Below are positions 35,718-45,811 of a stretch of DNA of 64,000 bases, one piece after another. The stretch covers positions 1-64,000 of the forward strand of contig JAACJM010000243.1 in the NCBI GenBank assembly GCA_013368315.1. The letters are read 5' to 3'. Position 1 is the first letter of the stretch; the number at the start of each line of letters is the position of its first letter. This DNA is from Tetrapyrgos nigripes. Its lineage: Eukaryota; Basidiomycota; Agaricomycetes; Agaricales; Campanellaceae. The notes below the pieces were generated by a model. The model was not told the origin of the DNA and made no database searches. It saw only the letters and a list, made by a program, of their open reading frames with translations. The translations under genes and the position numbers were made by a program.

Positions 35718-36305
35718 CGGTCCCATAGGATGTTTGCCATTTTATGATAGGCTGAATTAACGGTTTGATCCTACAGGCTTAGGAGACTTTTCATCCAAAT
35801 ATAGTATCCTACCGTGGGTGAAATTCTTCCTCTCATACTTTTCTACTAGAAAACATCTACTATAGACAACTTTGTATATAGGATAGCTACTAATCAGTAA
35901 ATCGGCCACACGGCTTTTCGGACCTTTGGGGCAGTTGTTGATCCTTTTTTCCGCTGGAAGCTTTTCCCGTCCTTTTTTTAGACGGCCTTTTAGCGATCTT
36001 TTCCACCCAGGATCTTTCTGGGTACTTTTGCGAAGGCGCCGCAACTTTTTTCTGGACTTGAAATCAGTAGTTAGTGACTTGAGACATTTTATTGTCAGCC
36101 AGTCGTATTCACAATTCCCTGATCTGAAGTACTACAAAGTCCTCTGCCTTTTTCCTCAGATATTTCAATCTTCAGGTTCATCCTATGTACAGCCGTCTTC
36201 TATGTATGTCCATGTATGGGTTATATATACAGTGACATGTACTACACTTGGAGTCCAATGCCCATATTGCCGTAGTTGAAAATCTGCCGCTGTGTAGAGC
36301 AGGAG
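35718..36305. other. Spacer between NACHT gene and hAT MITE
   Basis: No gene recognised. It contains a C/T-rich run (36100-36175) on the plus strand. A tract at 35930-36030 is rich in TTTTT and CCTTTT. Confidence 0.45.
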
Positions 36306-36879
36306 TAGGGCTCCTAGCGGATCGGATGATCCGGCGTCTATCCGCCGATGAGGCCTCGGATTCGGATGGCGGATGGGCCTCTGGAGGTGCACCCAACCGA
36401 CGGATACCATCCGACCATCCGCCGGTCATCGTCGGATGTGTGAGGTATGTGGGAACCTGTCGTACTTACTAATTTTGGGTGAGTTGTTCTCGGGACTTCC
36501 CGAGATTCTGTACAGTTGGAAAGGTTATCAACATCGACAAAACTCTCGTCAACACAGCTCGACGTTTTGAAAGTTTGAAACCTTGCTCAATGCTGAGCTA
36601 GCCGTGGGAAAATCCTCGGCAAGATGCCCATACCGTGTCATGAGCCATGCACCCTGTATTTACATGTGTAGGCAAGTGGAAACTTTTTTATTTCACATAA
36701 AATGGACCCAAAGTGTACTTACAAGTGAAAAAAAGAATGAAAAAAGACCTCAGGCAAGCTCTATACGCTACCTTTGGTATGTGTGCCCACCATCCGCGGA
36801 TGCGGATGAAGTCTTGGTCATGGCTCATCCGAGCGGATGGATCCGCATCCGACCAGCATCCGATCCGCTAGGAGCCCTA
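36306..36879. mobile_element. Non-autonomous hAT-type element (MITE), 574 bp, with 8-bp TSD
   Basis: The left end 36306-36328 starts TAGGGCTCCTAGCGGATCGG and the right end 36857-36879 is its exact complement over 23 bp. The element is flanked by the direct repeat AGCAGGAG at 36298-36305 and 36880-36887, a perfect 8-bp target site duplication, the hallmark of hAT transposons. Subterminal zones carry many GGATG / CATCC motifs on both sides (for example GGATGGCGGATGG at 36364 and CATCCGCGGATGCGGATG at 36792), as in hAT ends that bind transposase. No transposase is encoded. The identical termini and duplications suggest recent movement and a source of active transposase elsewhere in the genome. 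Confidence 0.93.
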
Positions 36880-36887
36880 AGCAGGAG

Positions 36888-37294
36888 AATGATTGCTTGG
36901 GACTCTTGAGACGAAGAAAAGAAAGGGAAGTGAGAAGAAGAGAGGAGTGAGGGGAGAGAGGTGAATTAGAGTCATGCGCTGATTGAGGAAACATCGTAGC
37001 TTTCATGTACTGTATGTACCCCCAATATATTCTCTTCTCTTCTTTTTTTCCCCGTCCATGGAGGGACCAGTAAGCTGAAATGGTGGTGCAACCGTGGCAA
37101 AGCAGGAGTTTCCAAGCAGTTGCTTGGTAGTTGCATAGGTAGTTGTAAAGTACTTTTTACGAGCTTTTTTCGAACTTTGCGAACTTGTACAAGTAGAGTC
37201 GAACCTATACAAGTAGAGGGGCCTAACTTGTAAAAGTTGATCGGACCTCGGAAAAAGGTTGAAAAAGTTCCGAAAAGCCGGGTGGCCATTTTGC
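36888..37294. other. Spacer between the hAT MITE and the inverted-repeat element
   Basis: AGAAAAGAAAGGGAAGTGAG and similar purine-rich tracts occur near 36920. AACTTGTACAAGTAGAG is repeated at 37182 and in part at 37208. No gene is seen. Confidence 0.45.
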
Positions 37295-39515
37295 TGATGC
37301 AACTCTGCATTATGCCTTTCTTGACACAGAACCTACGTACGCAGATTTGTTTGGGCATTTTTGGAGAGGACATCAGTGTAGAAGGTATTATGGCGGTAGG
37401 TGCAGGAGAATGCATTTATTACAGTGTATTTCCACTATGTACGCCATGTACTGTACCAAATTGTACTGTAACAAATCATAGCTATATGAACCAGAGCAAG
37501 CCAGAGCGAACCAAAGCGGGTACAGAATTGGGTGCACCCTATTCAATCCAAACGGACGAGAGCGAATGAGAGCGAATATACTCGAAATCTTCCAAAAAAT
37601 ACTCGCACTCAGTGAGTGGTGCACAATTTTGTAACGAGAGCGAACACAGGCGAGTCAGACTGAGCGTCTTTTGGACATTCGCTGGGGTTCGCTCTGGGTC
37701 CATTGACTTTTCACTGGGCTTCGAAGCCTGGCCATGCCACCATGAACGCGTCTCAGTCCTTAGCCCCAGTGAAAAGTCAATGGGCCCAGAGCGAACCCCA
37801 GCGAATGTCCAAAAGACGCTCAGTCAGACTCGCCTGTGTTCGCTCTCGTTATAAAATTGTGCACCGCTTGGCATTATCTGCATTGAGTCAAACTGAGTCC
37901 GAGCAAGTATTTTTTGGAAGATTTTGAGTATATTCGCTCTCATTCGCTCTCGTCCGTTTGGTTTGAATAGTGTGCACACTAATTGGTGTGCTCGCTCTGG
38001 TTCTCTCTGGCTCACTCTGGTTCTGATAAATTGTGAAGGAAATGTTCATTGTGATTTGCTACAGTATGATTTGGTTAAGGCTCCAACCAATTACATTACA
38101 ATTACTGGAATACCAGTATTTAATTGGTATTGGTATTTAATCAATTAATAACTGATTATAATTTGTAATTAATTGGGATTTTTGTAACAATGAAAATGTA
38201 GCCTGAAATCAGTTATCAGAAACTCTACTCTATCTAAAATCATGCATTCTACATGGATTGAATCACTTTCCCTTGCATGAACTGACAGGAGCATGCTATA
38301 CTGTCACTATTTGGAACAGTACTTAGGAATGTTAGGAATAGACAGTTGTAGACAGTGTCACTTAAGCCTTTACAAAGTTTCCACTTACCTGCCTGGACAA
38401 TACCTCAGTTATTCTGAGGCCAGTTCTATCCAAGTTTTGCTACAATAACTTTGTGGCTATGGTGAAAGAACATGGTACCAGGCTTTGTCTGCCTAGTCAA
38501 CTCAAGCTGAATAAGTTTGAGTAAGAGATCGTGGTTAAATTATTTATTTAATATAGTCTAATTGTGAGTACTTCTCAGAGTCTCGCATTTCTCATCTCCA
38601 CCTTTCCCATCTCCTACTCAGGTAGTTCCTTCGCATCCTATTAATCCCATCTCGTCTACATCTTGTAGCTTCTCTTGGTTTGCACATCAACACGGTTTCG
38701 CCGTCGAGATCAAACCTTTCGTATCAATGGTTTGTGATCTAGTCAAACACTAGTGAAACCGTTGGTCTCCTTCCTCCCACACATCCGTTCATACATGTCT
38801 CGAAGTATTTGATATTTATTACAATACTTATAGCTCAGTTATTTCCTTCTTTCTCCTCAGTTTTTATTCTTTCACTCACTTCCCATTCCCTCGAGAATTC
38901 CTTCGTTCACCCACCCAATCCCTCCCTCTGCATTATCTTCTTCTGACCCGAGTACTGGCAAACTTTTCCTGACAGGAGGTTTTTTCCCAGAGTGGTTTTC
39001 CTCTGCAGGTTTTTAATGTTACCTTTACTTCGGCCATTCCTAGTACTTAACTACTAAATGTACCAGAGTCGCTGTTTCAGGGCTCTAGCTTTCTTTCTTC
39101 ATGCCCGTCGACTCGCGTACGAAGACGGAGCAATTAGTGTTGATTAAATATACTGAACAGGTAACGTAAGACTCTTTTGCAGTGATAAAGAGGGCCAGAA
39201 TACACTCTCAGTACTCCATATCTTGGACTAATTAATTACCCATTAGTAATTGGTTAGTGGTTGATTACAGGGATCTGTAATTATAATGGTAATTTTAATC
39301 ATAATTAATCGATTAAATCAGTAATTAATCGTATTTGGTTGGTGCCTTAGATTTGGTACAGTACATGGCATACATACATAGTAGAAATACACTGTAATAA
39401 AATGCACTCTCCTGCATCCGTTGCCATAATCCCTTCTACACTGATGTCCTCTCCAAAAATGCCTGAAAAAGTCTGTGTACATAGGCTCTGTGTCAGGAAA
39501 GGCATCATGCAGAAT
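37295..39515. mobile_element. Element with long inverted arms (about 250 bp), no transposase
   Basis: The left arm 37305-37455, continued at 38075-38160, matches the complement of the right arm 39230-39510. Examples: TTATGCCTTTCTTGACACAG (37311) versus the complement of 39486-39505; GGCATTTTTGGAGAGGACAT (37354) versus the complement of 39440-39460; and AAGGCTCCAACCAA (38077) versus the complement of 39338-39352. The arms differ at roughly one base in eight to ten. The left arm is interrupted by the foldback element at 37456-38074. Both arms keep a translated segment reading GIFGEDISVEGIM, perhaps a relic of a coding region caught in the arm. The centre (38160-39230) has no recognised gene. 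Confidence 0.75.
37456..38074. mobile_element. Foldback element, arms about 260 bp, 46-nt spacer, nested in the arm of the larger element
   Basis: Arm 1 (37456-37718) and arm 2 (37765-38074) are complements of each other with small differences: outer ends CCAAATTGTACTGTAACAAA and the complement of TTTGCTACAGTATGATTTGG; middle GACGAGAGCGAATGAGAGCG versus CGCTCTCATTCGCTCTCGTC; inner CCATTGACTTTTCACTGGG versus CCCAGTGAAAAGTCAATGG. Such a sequence can form a very long hairpin. Many copies of GAGCGAA / TTCGCTC occur in the arms. There is no coding sequence. The uninterrupted right arm of the host element (39338-39365) shows what the site looked like before insertion. Confidence 0.88.
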
Positions 39516-39639
39516 TTCCAGAAGAGAACATACCAACGTGGACAATTGCAAAGTGGAAAATAGCTGCACAAGAAGTCCATCAGTACTGCAACGATACGGT
39601 GGCGCATTTAGCCTCTCAGCGCTTCAGGTTGGCTAGTTG

Positions 39640-39870
39640 ACTAGTGACTAGTAGTAGAATCCCAATCTGAATCTGACTGAACGTATGCAGGCAGCAAGTA
39701 CATATATATACAGATAGGTACAGACGTATATAGATATGCATCGATGTTGTATACACGACTCCCAGTTACATACATGCACATACACATACATACGTAGATA
39801 CGTAGATACGTACATGTGTACATGTATACATATGTACACGTACAAAGTAAGAGTAAAGTACAGTACAGTA
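39640..39870. repeat. TACATA/TACGTA-rich simple sequence
   Basis: Imperfect short repeats such as TACATATATATACAG, ACATACATACGTAGATACGT and ACATGTGTACATGTATACAT run through this region. The open minus-strand frames across it are made of this low-complexity sequence. 39870-40090, the likely 3' UTR of the SH3 gene, adds GGAAGGAAGGAAGG repeats at about 40016. Confidence 0.8.
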
Positions 39871-40093
39871 CACTGATACTCGACTTGAAACAGAAACAGA
39901 AAGACCAACATCAACTATGTATTTGAGAAAGGCGAAAGTCAAGGGATGATGACAAGTTATAAAGCACGTGCACAAGTATACTGAGAATGAATAGCAAACA
40001 AGCAACAGGAACAAAGGAAGGAAGGAAGGAAAGGAAAGACAGCGTCGCAATAGATAAACAAAACACACAGCAGAAAAACGAAACGAAACACTC

Positions 40094-41832
40094 CTACTCT
40101 TCATCATCCAAATCCAACCTGACGGGTTCCAAATAACTCTCGGGTACCAACCCATGTTTCTCTTCGCCATTACCGCCATGGCCAACATCCGACCCCGGCT
40201 CATTCTTCCAAATCCCATCCTCTCCCAAGGTCCAGCTTCCCTTTAAAACCACAGCCCAGCCCACCCCTCCACCTCTCCCCACCACTCTGACAATCTGGTT
40301 TTCGACAAGAGGTAATTCGGCAGAGCCTTCTGGTTCGAAAGCGTATAAGGAGCGGTAGAGTCCTGGGTAGAGCGGTGGGTCGGGGTCGTCGGTGTCGGAG
40401 TAGGTTTCTTCGTCTTGGTCGTAGTACTCTTCGTTGCCTGCGGAGGGAAAAGTGAGATAAAGAAGGAAAAACATCTGGTCAACTCACCATCCTGCGCATC
40501 ATAAAAGACTCCATCCTGACTTTCATCTTCTTCTGTATCATCCGACTCTCCACTAGAGTCTTCCATCCCTACACCACCACCACCAAAGTTTCTAGCTAAA
40601 TCTTTTCTAGTTGGGTATCCTGCGCCAGGTCCACCTGTAGTCCTTTCCCCCGTCCCAAATCCACTCCTCGTCGCTGAAGAAGAAGACCCAGACCCAATCG
40701 TCCAACTAAACCTTCCCATACCGAATTTAAACCCACTACCACCACCACCACCGCCCCAACCACCGTCGTCATCATCATCGTCGTCAGCAAACCCGCCTCT
40801 CCCATCCCATCTGCATCGTCTTCTTCACTAGCTTCGGAAGCAGAGGACCAAGCGAGGGAGGTTCGTCGGTGGTCTGGAGTGGTAGTGGTAGCCATGGGTG
40901 TCTCTTTATCCTCCTTCACCTCCGCTCTCATCCTCCTCCTCTCCTCCTTCCAAAGTCTATACCCTTCCTCTCCCATCAAAGCTTTATTAAGCACCCTTAG
41001 TCTATTCTGCTTCGGAACATGAGCGTTGGCGTGAGCGTGAGTCTTCTTGACACCGTCGTCTGGTGGAAGCCCCCTTCCCCAAAAACGAGGGTCATCTTCT
41101 GGGTAAGCAAAGTCTCGGATTTTGATAGACGCGCGGAGGAGGATGTGGGATTGGGTTTGGTTGGGGAATTGGGGGAGTTTGGGGAGGTGGTTAGGAGGGA
41201 GGTGGGTTGGGGTGCTGCAACTGAAGGCGTGTGGTGGTAGAAGAAGGAGGTGGTAATGACATAGTTGTATCAGCAACCTCGGAGTTTTCATCCTGAGTGG
41301 GTAACCCAGGACCAAACGCAGACGCGGTACCCAGACTTTCTCGGCCGCTTTTACGTTTACCGCCACCAGCGCCGGCGTTGGAGTTGGATCGACTGAGTAA
41401 ACCAGTGGCAGTGGGTGGTGCGTCTCCCATAGTCGAAGTTCTCCTCGACATAGCTGGTGAAGGCGGTGCGGGTCTACTAGACGAAAGAGTAGATATGCCA
41501 GAAACATTGGATGCGGTAGAGTCTCTGTTTGGTTTGTGTTGGAAAAAGGCAGGGCTTGAGGGAGTAGATGGGTTTGAAGGGGTTGCGTTGGAAGCGGTTA
41601 GGGAGGATGGACGGGAAGTGGTGGTGGTGGTGGTGGTGGCGAGGGAAGTGGGACGGGATTTGGAAGTGGTGGTGGTAGGAGTAGACTCGTAGTTGTGTGG
41701 TGTAGGAGTCGTAGGAGTGAAGGCGGGAGACATTGGCGTAGGTGTAGTGGAATTGGACAGCTTTTTTTGGTGTCTAGGTGGGGAGCCGAGTGGCAAGCCC
41801 GGAGGCGGATGCTTGACGCTAGATTCGGGCAT
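40094..41832 (-). pseudogene. SH3-domain protein, Nbp2-like, with two frameshifts
   Basis: The start at ATG 41832 gives MPESSVKHPPPGLPLGSPPR and a long Ser/Thr/Pro-rich disordered region. Near 41215-41235 the frame must change to continue into LPKLPQFPNQTQSHILLRAS, IKIRDFAYPEDDPRFWGRG and LRVLNKALMGEEGYRLWKEE, and near 40805 again to reach RGGFADDDDDDDGGWG and FGMGRFSWTIGSGSS. The last exon follows a clean intron (donor GTGAGT at 40486, acceptor CCGCAG at about 40439) and carries the SH3 domain: LYPGLYRSLYAFEPEGSAEL, PLVENQIVRVVGRGGGVGWA and HGLVPESYLEPVRLDLDDEE. The ALYDF-like, GW and Pro/Tyr positions of an SH3 are present. Yeast Nbp2 is an adaptor for the phosphatase Ptc1 in the HOG and cell-wall pathways. 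The two frame changes fall in low-complexity DNA, so sequencing error is a real alternative to pseudogene status. Confidence 0.65.
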
Positions 41833-41865
41833 CTGCAAAAGATTAGATAAAAGAAAGATGCAACG

Positions 41866-42800
41866 ATGGACGATGAAAGCCAAAGCGTTGCCAACGTCCA
41901 AACACGTGACAGGTCCATCGATGACATCACGCGCTCGGTGCCGACCAAAACGAAACCTCCCACCACCAAGCCTCCCTCTGCCTCCAAACAAAAAGATTGG
42001 CCGAAAAAGCCGCAAAAAGGTCTGCAAAGGACGCTACCACCACCACCCCCACTGGATCTGTCAATGGCGGCACGGGTGGGGTCAACACTCCTTTGACCAG
42101 TGTCAGTGCCTCAAACAGCAATGACGACTTGACCAGTATGGCCAAGCTGCAGATAGCCACAGAAAGGTATGCCACACTTTACTCTAATGCCTTGGCTCAC
42201 CTTTTGCCCCAGGAGCGCAGCAGGCGTCCTCGTCTCGGATCTAAAGGTCGCGACATCAAAATGGACCAGTTCACTCTCTCCTTCCACGGCCGTCTCCTCA
42301 TAGAAGGTGTTTGCAATTATGGTCTTTTTCAGGGGGAGAATTATCTGAGGGTTTGAGTACGTGTTTTCTTCTTCCTCATCCTGTATTTTTATCTAACTGG
42401 GTTGTTCCCCTCCAGCATGGACTCCCGCCTAGCCATCCTCGGAGCAAATGGAACCGGCAAATCCACCCTCCTCAAGTTCAACCTCAATATAACCGGCTCT
42501 CTCCCCCCATCTCCCGTCACTGCCCACTCTGCTCTCAAACTCGCAAAGCACTTCTCAACACTCTGCAGACGATAAATCCCCTACACAATACTTTCAATCC
42601 CTATTTGCTGAAAAGTATCCGGAGAAGGATGTACAGGCTTGGAGGGCACAGCTCAGTTGCGGAGGTTTGCTTTGAGGAATCGGTCAGTGGACCTAACATG
42701 TTGTTTGTTGGGGGTATAGTGCTAATTGGTGGTTACGAGAGGATTGTTTTCGCACAATTGGCGATGGAGCATCCGCATATCTTGTTACTTGGTGAGTGTC
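41866..42800 (+). pseudogene. ABCF2/ARB1 ribosome-biogenesis ATPase relic lacking its first ATPase domain
   Basis: Segments of the conserved ABCF protein ARB1 appear in order but out of frame: KPPSASKQK, then one base over RLAEKAAKRSAKDATTTTPT, SNDDLTSMAKLQIATE, a recognisable intron (about 42168-42210), RSAAGVLVSDLK, a frame change, GRDIKMDQFTLSFHGRLLIE and a damaged GLFQGENYL where NYGxRYGLLGENGSGKS is expected. The whole first nucleotide-binding domain is then missing: after about 60 bp the sequence jumps to the second domain, MDSRLAILGANGTGKSTLLK (Walker A), ITGSLPPSPVTAHSALKLAK, a frame change, EKYPEKDVQAW, GGYERIVFAQLAMEHPHILL, and stops before Walker B at GTGAGT (42791). The real protein is required for 40S/60S export, so a working copy must exist elsewhere. 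It is divergent from the SH3 gene with 33 bp between the two start codons. Confidence 0.85.
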
Positions 42801-44160
42801 ATCGCCTCTTTTTCCGCCGTCGTCGTCGTCGTCTTTTTCTCTTTCCCGTCTTTTTTTTTTTCTTTTTCGTTTTTTTTTTCTATTCTTTTCTCTTTTTTTT
42901 TTCTTTTTTACTGCATTGTCGTCTACCTACCCTCTTTGGGTTTGGGGGTCCCTTTTTCGTTTCGATTTCCTTTCTCTGGACCTGAAATACACCCGGGAGC
43001 CGGTGCTTGGACTGGCTCTGGGGGTTGTTTAATGTTGGTGTTGGTGTTGTGTTTGGGTTGGTGGTTTGGTGGTGTTGGTCTTGGTCGTGGTGTCGTCACG
43101 CCTTTCGTCTCTTTGTCTCAGAGTCTTTCTTTTCCTTCTCTTCTTTCTTTCTCTTATGGGGCTTCGCTTCTCGCATCGTCACCTACGCTCTCAGGTCTTC
43201 GTTCGTTTCGTTTCTCTGGGGCCCCAAATACCCAAATACACCCGGGGGACGGACCTAGCTCTGGGGGTTCATATTGATGTTGGTGCGTGTTGTTGTGGTG
43301 TTCTGGTTCTTGACGTTGCGTTGTGTCTAATTTTGTTTTCTGCGTTGGCGGGGCGGGGTCGTTGCGAGCTGGTTTGTTTTTTTTTTTGTTTTGTTTTGGT
43401 TGGTTTGTGGCTTGGTTTGGGTTGCGTGCTGAGGTGTGGTGGTGGGTGTGGTGCGGTGGGACGTATGATATGGATATGATATGGTGGTGGATGGTGGATG
43501 GTCGTGATGCTTGGTCGTCGTTCAACCGTCTCTGACCATGTATGTATGGTCTTGCTCTGACCTGACCCGTCGTGCTGCGCTCTTTTTCTCGTTCTTGTGC
43601 TCGTTGACCTTCTGCCTGCGTTCTGCCTTGTGTGGTGGTTGACGTTGTCGTCGTCGTCATGGTCATGGATGGAGTCGGAGTCGTCGGTTTCGATTTCGGT
43701 TCTGTTTCTATTTCTGTTTATTCCGTTTATTCTGTTTATTCAATGATTTTGGCATTGGTGGTGCCCCGTACCATCTAGTTGGCTCTACGTCGACTCTATG
43801 TCGGTATTCTTTCTTTTGGTGCTTTTGGATTGGTTTGGTATGCCGCCGGTCGCATCATGTTGCTTGGGGGTGGACTTGGCTGGTAGCTGTCTTCCCCCCC
43901 CCTATTTTTATAGTTTTTTTACCGATGTTGGGCTTTTTCAAGGCCTCTGAGAGCACGTCTGACCACGTCTCATGTCTCCCGGCTGGGTTATCGTAGTCAT
44001 AGTCATGGTCATGGGATGGTGCTCGTCAGTTGTTGGCTCTATGTTGGCTCTATGTTGGTGGTGGTGGTGGTGGTGGTAGTGGTGGTTGGACTTGTCGTTG
44101 GGATCTTAGGGTTATGGAATGGTGCTTGTCAGTTGCAGTTGCAGTTGCAGTTTATTACAG
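42791..44160. repeat. Polypyrimidine then GT-rich low-complexity tract with an internal duplication
   Basis: 42820-42915 is almost pure T with scattered C. 43000-44160 is strongly G+T-rich on the plus strand (GTTGGTGTTGGTGTTGTG, TGGTGGTGGTGGTGGTGG at 44054, and GCAGTT repeats at 44133-44155). A segment with ACACCCGGGAG then GGCTCTGGGGGTT (42961-43035) is repeated with changes at 43201-43270 (ACACCCGGGGG, TAGCTCTGGGGGTT). Long open frames here are compositional. It starts where the ABCF relic ends, so it may be expanded intron-like sequence that replaced the lost last exon. Confidence 0.75.
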
Positions 44161-45811
44161 TCGTTCCGGCCGGTATACAGTGAGAATCACCTAGACTCGT
44201 GAACCAGTCTATTGGGTAATCTACCATGGCCTGGCGGACTTTGAATGGGGCCAAGATTCCCAACAGACTGGTACTTTTGGGCGTCGTTTTGGGAGCTTGG
44301 CGTGGGAGTTTGAACTCGTAAATATTTTTGTTCGCTGTGTGTCCAGAAAGCAGCGAGAGCGTCGCAGACGCAGATATTCGTTTACAATGTGACGAGAGGT
44401 ATTTCAGACGAAGACGTGTATTAGCAATATGTACTGTACTTGCAATAAAGATGGTCAATGGTACCGTTACCGAGTCTAAGTGCAGAATTATGGAAAAAAT
44501 TACAGTGTAGGACGAGTCTGAGTCTGAGATGATGTATAATAGCCATTAGGCCCTTGACACAGCAGTTTGCCGCTTTGGAGACCTCCGATTCGGAGTACGC
44601 GAGTCCCTTGCTCGATACATCCGTTGCCGTTACCCCCGTCTCATTTGAAACTCAATAAATGATCGAATTTCAAATATACTCGATACCCCTGCCGTCCAGA
44701 CGATTAGGAGTATGACCAAGAGTGCTGAAGTTTCAGCAGATGCTCTTGGATCATAAGAATCCTCCAAATTGTCGACAATAGAGACTTGACTCTATCCTGC
44801 CTGCCTGCCTGCCACTCGCTCGATAATTTTTCGGTGAGTTATTTCTGCCAGACTGCCTCATTATCATATCTGACTCTACTTCTCAGAAACTTTCGTGAAA
44901 TATCTTAGTACTGCAAGTACTTCATACCACATCTGCCTATTCACGAATTTTTCTGAGGTAAGAAGCTTGTTCTGACAGAAATCTCTATCTCCTTCGAGAT
45001 ACTGACTATTACTAGCTATTCTATCTAGTCTCGTTTCTTTGGCCCTCCCTTCCTCCCTCTGTTTCTGTCTCCTATATGCGTCTATTTCACGTTTTCATAT
45101 GGCTCAGAGGAGCTGATATCACAATTCTGATAATTCTACGCTACCACATTAATCTATCTTAGGTTTACATGATGATACATTGATGACATTCTAGTTACTC
45201 ATTCTTGGACAGTACACAGCGTATGGTACTATATGTAAACCCTCCGCGTACATCTCTTCTTCTAATTCCACTTTCTGTTGGGGTGAAAAATCCCCGGTTT
45301 GGCCTATGACGTCCAGATGAGTCGCACGAAGAGATTTGGAGGGTTGATAAACGCCGCTTTGCAGCTGTGGCTATGCCAAGTCGTCCTACCGGCATTTTCT
45401 GCCAGACCCGGTCCAGACCTTCACCTTCAACATTTAGGGTCCTCGTTATTGCCACGTGAAGCGGTGGCCCACAAGCCCTTCATCAGTAGTAACTGATGTA
45501 CGGTAGACGCTCATGGCCTTCCCATCATTCGTACTTGATGAATGCTATGCTCCAAATTAAGCTGATGGTGTATAGTGCATCACAGGGCCGGGTCTTCTAT
45601 GATTCATTAGTATGATCCGATCTGTCAGTTGTGTATAAAGTCCTTTCCTCTCAGCGTTGAAGACATTCATGCCCATCAATCCGCGTCTTCTGCCCTGAGA
45701 TTATTATTGATTGTATGTTCTTTGAGAATTCTTTCTGGATCTGTTTCATGACTTTGCTTACTATTTGCAGGCTCATTTTAAATCGAAAGCAGTTTAACGT
45801 TAACGCATCCA
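44161..45811. other. No gene recognised
   Basis: A minus frame at 44129-44458 has no domain. CTGCCTGCCTGCCTGCC is at 44799. The region 44800-45180 is T/C-rich with many TCT motifs. The last few hundred bases should hold the upstream region, and perhaps a first exon, of the membrane protein gene. Confidence 0.4.

Noticed and set aside
36306..36879. Reading the 36.3-36.9 kb element as a TA-duplicating (mariner or Harbinger) MITE
   Set aside because: The exact 8-bp direct repeat AGCAGGAG immediately outside the ends explains the boundaries better; the TA then belongs to the terminal inverted repeat.
39640..39914. Tyr/Cys/Val-rich minus-strand frames near the SH3 gene
   Set aside because: They are translations of TACATA/TACGTA simple sequence.
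42726..43666. Several 100-180 codon frames after the ABCF relic
   Set aside because: Poly-Phe/Ser/Leu or poly-Thr/His content follows from the T-rich and GT-rich tract; no conserved motif.
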